Source: Nitrobacter sp963807355 (GTDB lineage: Bacteria; Pseudomonadota; Alphaproteobacteria; Rhizobiales; Xanthobacteraceae). From it: DNA of 64,000 bases. Below are positions 43,363-52,066 of the stretch, piece by piece (the stretch's first letter is position 1; each line of letters begins with the position of its first letter). A model generated the notes under the pieces. That model saw only the letters and a program-made list of their open reading frames with translations, was not told where the DNA came from and did not search any database. A program made the position numbers and the translations under genes. Where the stretch lies: positions 124,001 through 188,000 of the forward strand of contig CAWEBX010000007.1 in assembly GCA_963807355.1 (NCBI GenBank), written 5' to 3'.

Positions 43363-45534
43363 ATGAACAGGACCGTCTTTTCCCTTCCCGCGCAAAGCGA
43401 GTACCTGACCGCCAGCGGTCTCTCGATCAGCCGTTCTATCGAGCACTTTACCGGCGGCAGCAGGCTCGACGACCTGATCGGTCTGCTCGATAGCCGTCGC
43501 GGCGTCGTGCTGTCGTCCGGTACGACGGTGCCGGGCCGTTATGAGAGTTTCGACCTTGGCTTTGCCGATCCGCCGCTCAAGATCGAAACCACAGGATTCA
43601 ATTTTGTCATCGAAGCCACCAATGTTCGCGGCGAGGTGCTGATCGCTTTCCTTGGTGAAACCCTGAGCGTACCCTGTGCGGTCGTCACCGAAAAAACTGC
43701 CTGCCGGATCGCTGGCCATATTGTGCGCGGCGATGCGCCTGTGGAGGAAGATCAGCGCACCCGGCGCGCAAGCGTGATGTCGCTGGTGCGGGCGCTGGTG
43801 ACGGCTTTCGCGTCGACGGCAGATCCCATGCTCGGGCTGTACGGCGCGTTCGCCTATGACCTCGTGTTCCAGATGGAAGATCTGGTGCAGAAACGCGCGC
43901 GTGAAGGCGATCAGCGCGACATCGTGTTGTTTATCCCGGACCGCCTGCTCGCTTATGATCGCGCCACCGGTCGCGGCGTCGTACTGTCCTACGATTTCGC
44001 ATGGAAGGGTCGCTCCACCGAAAAGCACCCGCACGATACGCCTGACAGCGTTTATGCGAAAACACCGCGCCAGGGTTTTACCGATCACGCCCCGGGTGAA
44101 TATCAGGCCACGGTGGAAACCGCGCGCGCCGCGTTTGCGCGTGGCGACCTGTTCGAGGCGGTGCCCGGACAGTTGTTCGCCGAGTCCTGCGAGCGCTCAC
44201 CGGCCGAGGTGTTTCAGCGGCTGTGCCGGATCAATCCGTCGCCCTATGGCGGGTTGGTCAATCTCGGAGACGGCGAGTTTCTAGTCTCTGCCTCGCCCGA
44301 AATGTTCGTGCGCAGCGACGGCCGCCGCATCGAGACCTGCCCGATTTCCGGGACCATTGCGCGCGGCGCCGATGCCATCGGCGACGCCGAGCAGATCCGC
44401 GAGTTGCTCAACTCGGAGAAGGACGAGTTCGAGCTCAACATGTGCACCGACGTCGATCGCAACGACAAGGCGCGCATCTGCATGCCGGGAACGATCAAAG
44501 TGCTCGCGCGCCGCCAGATCGAGACCTATTCAAAGCTGTTTCATACTGTCGATCATGTCGAAGGCATTTTGCGGCCCGGCTTCGATGCGCTCGATGGGTT
44601 CCTCACCCACGCATGGGCGGTGACGGTGACGGGCGCGCCGAAGAAGTGGGCGATCCAGTTCGTTGAGGACAACGAACGCTCGACGCGGCGCTGGTACGCC
44701 GGCGCATTCGGTGTCGTCGGCTTCGATGGCTCGATCAACACCGGCCTGACCATCCGCACCATCCGCATGAAAGACGGCCTCGCGGAAGTGCGCGTCGGCG
44801 CGACCTGCTTGTTCGACAGCAAGCCGGAGCTCGAAGATCGCGAGTGCCAGACCAAGGCGGCGGCGCTGTTCCAGGCGCTACGCGGCGATTCGCCAAAGTC
44901 GCTTTCGGCGGTGGCGCCGGACGCAACCGGCTCCGGAAAACGCGTGTTGCTGATCGACCACGACGACAGTTTCGTACACATGCTGGCGGATTATTTCCGG
45001 CAAGTCGGCGCGCGCGTCAGCGTCGTGCGCTATGTCCACGCGCAAGATATGCTCGACAAGCAAAGCTATGACCTGCTGGTGCTGTCGCCTGGACCCGGCC
45101 GGCCTGATGATTTCGGCATGGCCCGAACCATCGGTACGGCGCTGGAGAAGAACCTGCCGGTGTTCGGCGTCTGTCTCGGCTTGCAGGGGATTGGTGAATA
45201 TTTTGGCGGCCGTCTCGGCCAGCTGGCGCAGCCGGCGCATGGGAGACCATCGCGTGTGCAGAATCGCGGCGGACGGCTGATGTGCAACCTGCCAAACGAG
45301 ATCGTGATCGGCCGTTATCATTCGCTCTATGTCGAGCGCGACCGTTTGCCCGACGTGCTGGAGGTGACAGCGACCACCGACGACGGGGTACCGATGGCGA
45401 TCGAGCACAAATCGCTACCGGTCGGCGGCGTGCAATTCCATCCCGAATCGCTGATGTCGCTTGGCGGCGAGGTCGGCTTGCGGATCGTGGAGAACGCGTT
45501 CCGGATGGGGAGGGCGCGAACCGCAACGACGTGA
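43363..45534 (+). CDS. trpE(G): Anthranilate synthase, fused TrpE-TrpG
   Basis: A 723-residue fusion. The N-terminal TrpE part (to about residue 510) has the chorismate-binding motifs SASPEMFVR, CPISGTIARGADAIGDAEQI and LLNSEKDEFELNMCTDVDRND, plus ITGAPK-like VTGAPKKWA. The C-terminal glutamine amidotransferase has the catalytic Cys in FGVCLGLQGIGEYF and the His-Glu of VQFHPESLMS. It converts chorismate and glutamine to anthranilate. The fusion and its Trp leader are typical of rhizobia and relatives, and expression is probably controlled by the upstream attenuator. Confidence 0.96.
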   Translation: MNRTVFSLPAQSEYLTASGLSISRSIEHFTGGSRLDDLIGLLDSRRGVVLSSGTTVPGRYESFDLGFADPPLKIETTGFNFVIEATNVRGEVLIAFLGETLSVPCAVVTEKTACRIAGHIVRGDAPVEEDQRTRRASVMSLVRALVTAFASTADPMLGLYGAFAYDLVFQMEDLVQKRAREGDQRDIVLFIPDRLLAYDRATGRGVVLSYDFAWKGRSTEKHPHDTPDSVYAKTPRQGFTDHAPGEYQATVETARAAFARGDLFEAVPGQLFAESCERSPAEVFQRLCRINPSPYGGLVNLGDGEFLVSASPEMFVRSDGRRIETCPISGTIARGADAIGDAEQIRELLNSEKDEFELNMCTDVDRNDKARICMPGTIKVLARRQIETYSKLFHTVDHVEGILRPGFDALDGFLTHAWAVTVTGAPKKWAIQFVEDNERSTRRWYAGAFGVVGFDGSINTGLTIRTIRMKDGLAEVRVGATCLFDSKPELEDRECQTKAAALFQALRGDSPKSLSAVAPDATGSGKRVLLIDHDDSFVHMLADYFRQVGARVSVVRYVHAQDMLDKQSYDLLVLSPGPGRPDDFGMARTIGTALEKNLPVFGVCLGLQGIGEYFGGRLGQLAQPAHGRPSRVQNRGGRLMCNLPNEIVIGRYHSLYVERDRLPDVLEVTATTDDGVPMAIEHKSLPVGGVQFHPESLMSLGGEVGLRIVENAFRMGRARTATT

Positions 45535-45555
45535 AAGAGCCCCATGCGCGGGCTT

Positions 45556-45655
45556 GACCCCTGCAACCGTCATCCGCAAAAGGATGGATTGCCGGATCAT
45601 AGGCGAGCGAAGCGACGCCGTTCTTCGAACGGCTATGCTCAGGAATGACGAAGGC
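45556..45655. repeat. Degenerate intergenic repeat between trpE(G) and apt
   Basis: The stretch contains AACCGTCATCCGCAAAAGGA, GGATTGCCGGATCATAGGCG and AGGAATGACGAAGG, fragments of a repeat type that is frequent between genes of this bacterial group. No gene is supported here. Confidence 0.4.
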
Positions 45656-45693
45656 AAAGCGCCGCTCCAAATTTGTTCTGCGAAAGAGATTCG

Positions 45694-46233
45694 ATGACCT
45701 TCGAAGATGATCTGCAGGCCTCCGTCCGTACCATTCCGGATTACCCCAAGCCGGGGGTCATGTTTCGGGACATCACCACGCTCCTCGGCGATGCGCGCGC
45801 GTTCCGCCGCGCCGTCGATCAGCTCGTGCATCCGTGGGCCGGCTCGAAGATCGACAAGGTCGCCGGCATCGAGGCGCGGGGCTTTATCCTCGGTGGCGCG
45901 GTGGCGCATCAGGTGTCCGCAGGCTTTGTGCCGATCCGCAAGAAGGGCAAGCTGCCGCACCAGACCGTACGGATAGCCTATGCGCTCGAATACGGCATGG
46001 ACGAAATGGAAATGCACGTCGACGCCATCGCCAGGGGCGAGCGCGTCATTTTGGTGGATGATCTGATCGCCACCGGCGGCACAGCCGAGGGCGCGGTGAA
46101 GCTGTTGCGCCAGATCGGCGCTGACGTCGTTGCTGCCTGCTTCATCATCGATCTGCCGGATCTCGGCGGCGCCGCCAAGCTACGCGCGATGGATGTCCCC
46201 GTGCGGACGCTGATGGCGTTCGGCGGACATTGA
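45694..46233 (+). CDS. apt: Adenine phosphoribosyltransferase
   Basis: A 179-residue enzyme. The N terminus DDLQASVRTIPDYPKPGVMF and the segments DITTLLGDARAF and GIEARGFILGGAVA are standard; the PRPP-binding loop is ILVDDLIATGGTAEGAVKLL. It salvages adenine to AMP using PRPP. The ATG at 45694 follows AAAGAG; the frame is open from 45673, but the shorter form matches the family. Confidence 0.95.
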   Translation: MTFEDDLQASVRTIPDYPKPGVMFRDITTLLGDARAFRRAVDQLVHPWAGSKIDKVAGIEARGFILGGAVAHQVSAGFVPIRKKGKLPHQTVRIAYALEYGMDEMEMHVDAIARGERVILVDDLIATGGTAEGAVKLLRQIGADVVAACFIIDLPDLGGAAKLRAMDVPVRTLMAFGGH

Positions 46234-46263
46234 ATCCTCCTTCGAGGGGGAAGGAAATGAATC

Positions 46264-46932
46264 TCATCCCCCCTGTTGCATCAGTTGTCGTTCGATCTCA
46301 CGAAAGCCGAAATAGTTGTTGCGGATCCACTGGTGGAGCTCGGTTGAAGAATCCGTCTCCGTTCTTAGATATTCGGTGAACGAGAAGGTCAGCCGGTCGA
46401 TGTAGGTCTTGAGAAACGCGGGAAGTTCTGCGATGCGCATCACCCGATTGTGCATGAAAGCTTCGGGCAGCCTTCCGCGCATAACGAATTCATTTTCGAC
46501 CGTAACGATAGCGTTGGGCGGCAGCGTTGCCCGTAGGGTCTGATAGCCGCGTGCGGAAACACGGTCGCTATCGGCGATGAATAGGACAACCGGCGCCACC
46601 TCGCTCCGCGCGGATTCCTTGATGAATCCGATTTCCTCGATCATCCCGAAAAATTCGTCGAAGGAGGGGTAACCGAGGTCGATCACCTTGGCGAGACCGT
46701 CATTGACGATCAACTGATCCATCAGCGCCATCTTGCCGAACGTGTCATCGATTTCCGCGGTCTCTGTGAGACGCGGCAGATAGTCGACCAGAGACGGCTC
46801 CTTCAGGTTGACGTCAAAGGCGAGAACATCGCCTCGCTGCAAACGAAGAAACTCGCTGAGCTGCCGCGCTATCAGCGTCTTGCCGACCTGCGGACGTGGC
46901 GAACAGATAATGTAGACAGGAGTACGAGGCAT
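46264..46932 (-). CDS. ParA/MinD-like P-loop ATPase of unknown function (first of a pair)
   Basis: A 222-residue protein with a P-loop in CSPRPQVGKTLIARQLSEFL, a Walker A form with glutamine-valine in place of the usual glycine-valine, followed by DVLAFDVNLKEPSLVDYLP, as in SIMIBI-class ATPases. A segment VVLFIADSDRVSARGYQTL could contain the switch region. No ParB partner or DNA-binding domain is nearby. A second ATPase of the same class lies 335 bases upstream on the same strand. The family occurs as a hypothetical protein in relatives; its role is unknown. Confidence 0.6.
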   Translation of the reverse strand: MPRTPVYIICSPRPQVGKTLIARQLSEFLRLQRGDVLAFDVNLKEPSLVDYLPRLTETAEIDDTFGKMALMDQLIVNDGLAKVIDLGYPSFDEFFGMIEEIGFIKESARSEVAPVVLFIADSDRVSARGYQTLRATLPPNAIVTVENEFVMRGRLPEAFMHNRVMRIAELPAFLKTYIDRLTFSFTEYLRTETDSSTELHQWIRNNYFGFREIERQLMQQGG

Positions 46933-46994
46933 AGGAGCTACATCGGAGCGACGATCCCGATCTAGCAGGACGCCGACAAACTCTCCACCGACAT

Positions 46995-47040
46995 TCTAGA
47001 GCATCCTCGTTTCTGATCGAATTAGAAGCGAGGCTCTAGA
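46995..47040. repeat. Short palindrome TCTAGAGC...GCTCTAGA-type
   Basis: A 46-bp imperfect palindrome, bounded by TCTAGA on both sides, has arms CCTCGTTTCT and AGAAGCGAGG. It stands directly next to the repeat at 47053 and belongs to the same composite intergenic element. Confidence 0.6.
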
Positions 47041-47052
47041 TTGTTGTTTGAC

Positions 47053-47096
47053 GCGTTTTCTTCGCGCGAACCGGTATCCACTTCGCTCGAAAACGC
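47053..47096. repeat. Intergenic palindromic repeat, left copy of an inverted pair
   Basis: The 44-bp element begins GCGTTTTC and ends GAAAACGC, with core GAACCGGTATCCACTTCG. Its reverse complement recurs at 48200-48244 with one mismatch over 44 bases. Together the two flank the second ATPase gene. No other feature was seen in the remainder of 46933-47266. Confidence 0.75.
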
Positions 47097-47266
47097 TATG
47101 GATGCGCCACTGCGCAAATGAGGACGCGGCTTGGTCGCGATCAGGAGTTCCAAGCTAAGCGGCAGTCGAGTTGACACGTTGTGCAGATGCACAGCCGAGG
47201 TCTGCGCTGCCGTTGTAAACGCAAGTCCTTATCAACTGATAGGTTCCGGAATGACGGAAAGATCAG

Positions 47267-48025
47267 TCACTTGTTCGATGCGCGGGAACCGCTCTTCTCC
47301 TTTGAGGCGACGATGTCGGTGAGCTTGATGCGGTCGTATTCGCTCCACACATTGGCGAGCCAGTGGCGAACATAGCCGCGCAGAACGAACGAGTAGTTCG
47401 CGGCTTCGTTCTTCGGTCCCTTATTGGCCACGAACCTGAGGAAGGGCACCGATGACACCTCGACCTGCTCGTACGCCATCTCGTTGAGCTTCGGGATGGT
47501 GATTTCGGTCGCATCCTTGATCTTGCGGAAGTAGGCGTTGTAGGTCGCCTGGTCCCATTCGAAGAAGCTCGTGTTGTTGATGAAGTTTTTCACCAGAAAA
47601 TATTTGGCGCCGGACATGAATCTGGCAGTTTCCGCGATCTCATCCAGGGAGGCGATGGAGGGACCAAGAATGTGGAATACCGCGAAGGTAATCTGCCCCG
47701 TTTTCGCCGCGTCGAGAAAACCGATGTCGCGAAGCGAGGCCAGAGCCGAGGACATGAGTCCGGCACGGACGTCAATCACGGTGACGCTAGCCTTGGCCGT
47801 GTTGAGCGTATCGAAGATCTTCATCTGATCCGCGGTCGACGTCATGTCGACGATCTCAGTGACATCTGGATGAAAACGCCTCAGCGTGCCGCGAGGCAAT
47901 TCTGTGTCGAAGGCTCTGGTCGGTACGTTGTTGGCGCTGAAATAGTCGAGAATGGTGCGGGAAACGGTCGTTTTGCCGACGCCGCCTTTGTCCGCGCCAA
48001 CCACAATCACTGCCGGCTTCGCCAT
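47267..48025 (-). CDS. ParA/MinD-like P-loop ATPase of unknown function (second of a pair)
   Basis: A 252-residue protein with a canonical deviant Walker A, GADKGGVGKTTVSRTIL, then PTRAFDTELPRGTLRRFHPD and the switch-like VTVIDVRAGLMSSAL. The start ATG at 48025 follows AAAGGGG; a longer frame to 48160 lacks these features. Such ATPases usually position or move cargo, but no partner gene is present. It lies upstream of another ATPase on the same strand and between two inverted copies of a repeat (47053-47096 and 48200-48244). The function is unknown. Confidence 0.72.
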   Translation of the reverse strand: MAKPAVIVVGADKGGVGKTTVSRTILDYFSANNVPTRAFDTELPRGTLRRFHPDVTEIVDMTSTADQMKIFDTLNTAKASVTVIDVRAGLMSSALASLRDIGFLDAAKTGQITFAVFHILGPSIASLDEIAETARFMSGAKYFLVKNFINNTSFFEWDQATYNAYFRKIKDATEITIPKLNEMAYEQVEVSSVPFLRFVANKGPKNEAANYSFVLRGYVRHWLANVWSEYDRIKLTDIVASKEKSGSRASNK

Positions 48026-48199
48026 GAGACCCCTTTGAGCAAGCTGAAATCGGCGACCGCGTATGGTGCGCGCGACCGGGCTGTCCCCCCCAGTCGTTGC
48101 TTGGAGCGGGACCATGGCAGAAACGAGGGAGAATTCAATTCGATATGTCAAATCTGGCAAAATTCGTTGAGCCGTTGAGCATTCGTGGCGGCAAATATT

Positions 48200-48244
48200 G
48201 CGTTTTCGAGCGAAGTGGATACCGGTTCGCGTGAAGAAAACGCG
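48200..48244. repeat. Intergenic palindromic repeat, right copy of an inverted pair
   Basis: The element GCGTTTTCGAGCGAAGTGG...GAAAACGC is the reverse complement of the copy at 47053-47096 with one mismatch. It is followed by AAATCAAAAGGCTCGCTTC, partly mirrored at the other copy, so the repeat unit is longer than the core. Confidence 0.75.
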
Positions 48245-48337
48245 TCAAATCAAAAGGCTCGCTTCGACATCAGAAGCGGAAAGCCTCGTGTCTGCCTGCA
48301 AGCCGGAAACAGGCTTAGGAAACGGCAAAGATAACGA

Positions 48338-49450
48338 TCAGGAGCGATGGCTCGGCGGGCCGGGAACGGGCGGCGCCGGCTCGCTCCAGGGTCCCGGCGG
48401 AAGCTCGGGCAATTTCTGATCGGTCGCGGCGCGCTCGGTGTGCGACCGCATCGGTCCAGGATCGCGGCCGCCGGCATACGTCACCAGCGCGCGCACCCGC
48501 GTTTCGATGGAAGGATGGGTGGCAAAAAGGTCGGCGAAACCTTGACGCGGGTTGTCGACACACATTTCCATCACGGCCGAGGTTGCGCCCGGCAGTTCGC
48601 CACGGTTCTCGATTTTGCGCAACGCCGAGATCATGGCGTCGGGATCCTTGGTCAGTTCAACCGAGCCCGCGTCAGCTATCAGTTCGCGCGAGCGTGACAG
48701 CGCCATCCGTATCGCTTGCGATAAAAACCAGGAGAGCGCGATCAGCACCATCGCCAGGATCACGGCGATGACGGCGCCGCCGCCCTTGCTGTCGCCGTTG
48801 CGGGAGGAGGATGAGCGCGACGAACCGCCGCCGATCCGCGCGCCGCTGTTGAAGAAGATGCGGAAGCACAATTCCGCGACGAAGCCGACCACGCCCGCGA
48901 TGATGACAGCGACCACCATCAACTGAACGTCGCCGTTGCGAATGTGGGTCAGTTCGTGACCGAGCACCGCTTCCATCTCCCGATCGTTAAGCTGGTTCAT
49001 CAGGCCTGTGGTGACGGTGATCGCATATTGACGGCGGTTGAGTCCGGTGGCGAAAGCGTTGATCGCGTCGCTATTGATCACCTTCAGCTTCGGCATCGGG
49101 ATGCCGCGCGAGATGCAAAGGTTTTCCAGCAAGTTGTAGAGCTGCGGCTGTTCCTTGCGGGTGACATCATGGCCATCGGTGACCGCGTCAATGATCGACT
49201 GATGGAAGAAATAGGCGATCACGATCCACAGCGCCGAACCTGCTGTTGCCCAGGGGAGGGCGGCGATCAGGTCATGCCAGGCGATGGTGATGTAGAACGC
49301 CGCCGGGTAGTCTGCGCCGCGTCGAAACACTTCGGCAATCAGCGCGCCGGCGAACACCATCACATAAATCAGGACGAACAGCCCGGCGAGCAGAAACATC
49401 GAACAAATCTTGTTCGACGCGATGTGGGTGTAGAGACCGTAGGCTGCCAT
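48338..49450 (-). CDS. HtpX-like M48 family membrane metallopeptidase
   Basis: A 370-residue protein with N-terminal helices (MFLLAGLFVLIYVMVFAGAL and LPWATAGSALWIVIAYFF), the zinc protease motif HELTH at about residues 164-168 and the downstream glutamate in SRSRELIADAGSVELTKDP. A third hydrophobic region (GGAVIAVILAMVLIALSWFL) lies between. The C terminus is proline-rich and disordered (PELPPGPWSEPAPPVPGPP). It probably degrades misfolded membrane proteins. It follows lemA on the same strand, an arrangement common for lemA and M48 proteases. Confidence 0.9.
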   Translation of the reverse strand: MAAYGLYTHIASNKICSMFLLAGLFVLIYVMVFAGALIAEVFRRGADYPAAFYITIAWHDLIAALPWATAGSALWIVIAYFFHQSIIDAVTDGHDVTRKEQPQLYNLLENLCISRGIPMPKLKVINSDAINAFATGLNRRQYAITVTTGLMNQLNDREMEAVLGHELTHIRNGDVQLMVVAVIIAGVVGFVAELCFRIFFNSGARIGGGSSRSSSSRNGDSKGGGAVIAVILAMVLIALSWFLSQAIRMALSRSRELIADAGSVELTKDPDAMISALRKIENRGELPGATSAVMEMCVDNPRQGFADLFATHPSIETRVRALVTYAGGRDPGPMRSHTERAATDQKLPELPPGPWSEPAPPVPGPPSHRS

Positions 49451-49660
49451 TAGGCGAATCCGTTTGCAGCGCTTGTCGCGGAGACGATCCGCTTCCTTCT
49501 CTCAGGTGACAGTGGGTGAAGGACGGAGAGGGGGATGTAACAAAATCGGAAAGGGATCGAGCCAACGACAAAATCGATCTCGGTGGTTGGATAGCCGTCT
49601 CCATCTCCGAAGAACGGAAAGGAGAGTCCGTTCTGCCCGCTTCGATCCATGGCAAAAGCC

Positions 49661-50221
49661 TCAGAATTTCACCTGAGGCGTCTGTTCTACGGTCGCGCGG
49701 CTGGCACCGAGATCGAAAAACTCCTTGTGCGTGAAGCCGAACGTGCCCGCGAACAACGCTGCCGGTAGCTGCTGGATTGCGGTGTTGTATTCCTGAACAG
49801 CGTTATTGAAGAAACGACGGCTTGCGGCGACCTTATTTTCGATGTCGGACAGTTCGCCGGCAAGCTGTTGGAAATTGGCATTGGCCTTGAGATCCGGATA
49901 AGCCTCCGACAACGCGATGAGCCGGCCAAGCGCGCCGCTCAACTGGTTTTCGGCGGCGCCGACCTGCGCCGGCCCCTGCGCCGACATCGCTACGTTGCGA
50001 GCCTTGATGACGTCATCCAGTGTCCCGCGCTCATGCGCGGCATAGCCTTTCACGGTTTCGACAAGGTTCGGGATCAGGTCGTGACGCTGCTTGAGCTGCA
50101 CATCGATGTCGGCGAAGGCCTGGCTGACGCGCTGGCTGAGTGCGACCAGTCGGTTATAGGCGACAAGCGCGAACACAGCGACGGCGACGATGACGCCGAG
50201 AACAATCAAGCCGGTCGACAT
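49661..50221 (-). CDS. lemA: LemA family protein
   Basis: A 186-residue protein with one N-terminal helix (TGLIVLGVIVAVAVFALVAY) followed by a helical LemA domain: ADIDVQLKQRHDLIPNLVET, VKGYAAHERGTLDDVIKARN and ISDIENKVAASRRFFNNAVQEYNT-like GELSDIENKVAASRRFFNNA. Function is not settled, but it is often encoded beside membrane proteases, as here with the HtpX-like gene 210 bases away. Confidence 0.92.
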   Translation of the reverse strand: MSTGLIVLGVIVAVAVFALVAYNRLVALSQRVSQAFADIDVQLKQRHDLIPNLVETVKGYAAHERGTLDDVIKARNVAMSAQGPAQVGAAENQLSGALGRLIALSEAYPDLKANANFQQLAGELSDIENKVAASRRFFNNAVQEYNTAIQQLPAALFAGTFGFTHKEFFDLGASRATVEQTPQVKF

Positions 50222-50380
50222 GAGAAAAGCTCCTGATGAGAGGACGCGAACGCGGTCACCGTAGACGATATTCCGCGCGAACGGCAGGTTCCGCCGGGAG
50301 ACGGCGCCTTTTGGTCGGGAAAACTCTTAGAAAAGTTCAAGTTGTTCGGTATTTTGTTCTGTGTGAAGCAGATGTAGGGT

Positions 50381-50839
50381 GTGGATGTGGCGGATCAGGA
50401 CGACGAGCGCATGATCGTGGACGAGCAATCTTTCGGCGCGGGCGTGGCCAGTGCCGTCGATCCGCGCACTAGCACGTCGCGAATGATGCGCGGCATTTTT
50501 CTGGTGCTGGGTATCTGTTTCGTCGCGCTCGGCTTTATCGGCGCGTTCCTGCCGGTGTTGCCGACGACGCCGTTTCTGATTTTGGCTGCCGCCTGTTTCG
50601 CCCGCTCTTCGCCCCGGCTTGAAAACTGGCTATTGCAGCACCCGCGTTTTGGCTCGCTGCTGCGTGGCTGGCGCGAGCGCGGCGCGATCCCCGTAAAGGC
50701 CAAGCTGATGGCGCTTGGCGGTATGGCGATCGGCTTTGCGGGATTCTGGTTTGGCAGCCATCCCGGCCCTTGGCTCACGGCGGCGGTGGTGCTTCTGATG
50801 CTGACCGGACTGATCTACGTCTTCTCGCGGCCGTCCTAG
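50381..50839 (+). CDS. DUF454 (YbaN-like) inner membrane protein
   Basis: A 152-residue protein with three to four hydrophobic helices: IFLVLGICFVALGFIGAFLP, PTTPFLILAAACFARSS and WLTAAVVLLMLTGLIYVFS. PVLPTTPFLILAAACFARSSP is the DUF454 signature, and NWLLQHPRFGSLLRGWRERG is conserved too. The family has no firm function. The start may be GTG 50381 or ATG 50411. It converges with the Rsm22-type gene. Confidence 0.85.
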   Translation: MDVADQDDERMIVDEQSFGAGVASAVDPRTSTSRMMRGIFLVLGICFVALGFIGAFLPVLPTTPFLILAAACFARSSPRLENWLLQHPRFGSLLRGWRERGAIPVKAKLMALGGMAIGFAGFWFGSHPGPWLTAAVVLLMLTGLIYVFSRPS

Positions 50840-50850
50840 TTTTCAAATAA

Positions 50851-51895
50851 TTACGTCTCGGTCAGGTTGACGGCGTCGCCCCAGCCGACCCGGCGCATAC
50901 GGGAATAGCCGGCCTTGTCACGACGGGGAAATGTCGCGACGCCGGCGCTCCCATCGGGCTGACACAGCTTGATCCGCATTGCGGCCTTGGTGACCAGCGG
51001 CGGCGCCAGCACCCGCGCCGGACGTTGTCGGGCGGGCGTTCGGGCCAAGCGCGACATAGCTGAATTTCTCGTCCTCGAAAGGAAGCTCCACGCCCTTGAT
51101 CTGCTTATGCGCGCGGGACCGCGGCAGCCGCTGCACGAAATGGCACCAGTCGGGCACAGCTTTTTGTTTTGATGCATTGTCTTCACGCGAAATGCCTGCC
51201 TCGCTTGACAACAACATGAGCGGACATTCGCCGTCATGCGGGCAGGGCGCGATGACATGCGCGCCGCGCGCGACCAGCTGGCGCCGCAGATCGAGGATTC
51301 GCCGGTAGCCGGCAGGCGTGCCGGGTTCGACAACCAATAGCGTGTCGCGCGTCGCCGCCCACATCAAATCAGCGAGCGCGGCTTGCCGGTCGGCGCTGAG
51401 TTCGCCGATGACATAGCTCGCGAGCACAAGATCGGCGCTCTCGGCCGCATTGTGAAGCCCGGCCGACGCTTCGTGTTGCACATAGCTGAGGCCGTTCAGT
51501 CGCACCTCATCGGCAGCGAGGTCCAGTGCGAGCGACCGCAGCGCCGGATTGGCGTCGATCGCCGAGAATGCGTCGAGGGATTCGAATGCCTGCGCAGCAG
51601 CCCATGTCGCCGTTCCGGGTCCGGCTCCGACATCGAGCAGGCTGATCGGTGTGAACTGTGGACGTATCTCGCGAAGCGCATTGAGGCTGGCCACCACGGC
51701 CGCATAGGTCGCGGGCATTCGCGCCAGCGCATAGGCCAGTGCGTCAGTTTCGTCTCGGATCGTGCTTGAACCGCCGCCGCTCCGATACGTTTGCGATATC
51801 GCGGCCGCGCGAGCTGCGGCATCGCTGCGGGTCAGGCCCTGCGCTTTCCGCTGTAAGGCAGCCTTCAGTTCGGCAGGAAGATCGGGCGGGATCAT
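50851..51895 (-). pseudogene. Rsm22-type SAM-dependent methyltransferase with a frameshift
   Basis: From the ATG at 51895 the frame encodes a mitochondrial/small ribosomal subunit Rsm22-like protein: SAM-binding ISLLDVGAGPGTATWAAAQA, then LASYVIGELSADRQAALADL, VVEPGTPAGYRRILDLR and CPHDGECPLM. Near 51045 the frame shifts: dropping one G in CGCTTGGCCCG restores VALARTPARQRPARVLAPPL and runs to the stop at 50851 (GDAVNLTET). As written the frame instead ends at 50918 with an unrelated tail. The family associates with ribosome assembly. The shift could be an assembly error. Confidence 0.8.
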
Positions 51896-52044
51896 GGCGG
51901 TCTTTGTTCCCTCTCCCGCGACGGGGGAATTTGCGTGCCATACGCTTCCATGCGCTCCCATAACCCACCCGGTAACCCAATGATATCCCTAGAACTATGT
52001 CCCCACGGGTATATACTGGCCTATAGGGGTTCACACCCATCATT

Positions 52045-52066
52045 GGGACACAACCGGGGACACACA
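52045..52066 (+). other. Left copy of a 22-bp direct repeat, candidate attachment site
   Basis: GGGACACAACCGGGGACACACA lies immediately before, and touches, the integrase start. A near copy, GGGACACAACGGGAGACACA, occurs at 63934-63953 near the right edge. Together they frame the mobile region. No tRNA gene is adjacent. Assignment as att is inference. Confidence 0.4.

Noticed and set aside
52021..52050. T-arm-like GGGGTTCACACCC as a tRNA end beside the integrase
   Set aside because: No acceptor, D-arm or anticodon stem could be found upstream in a tRNA layout.
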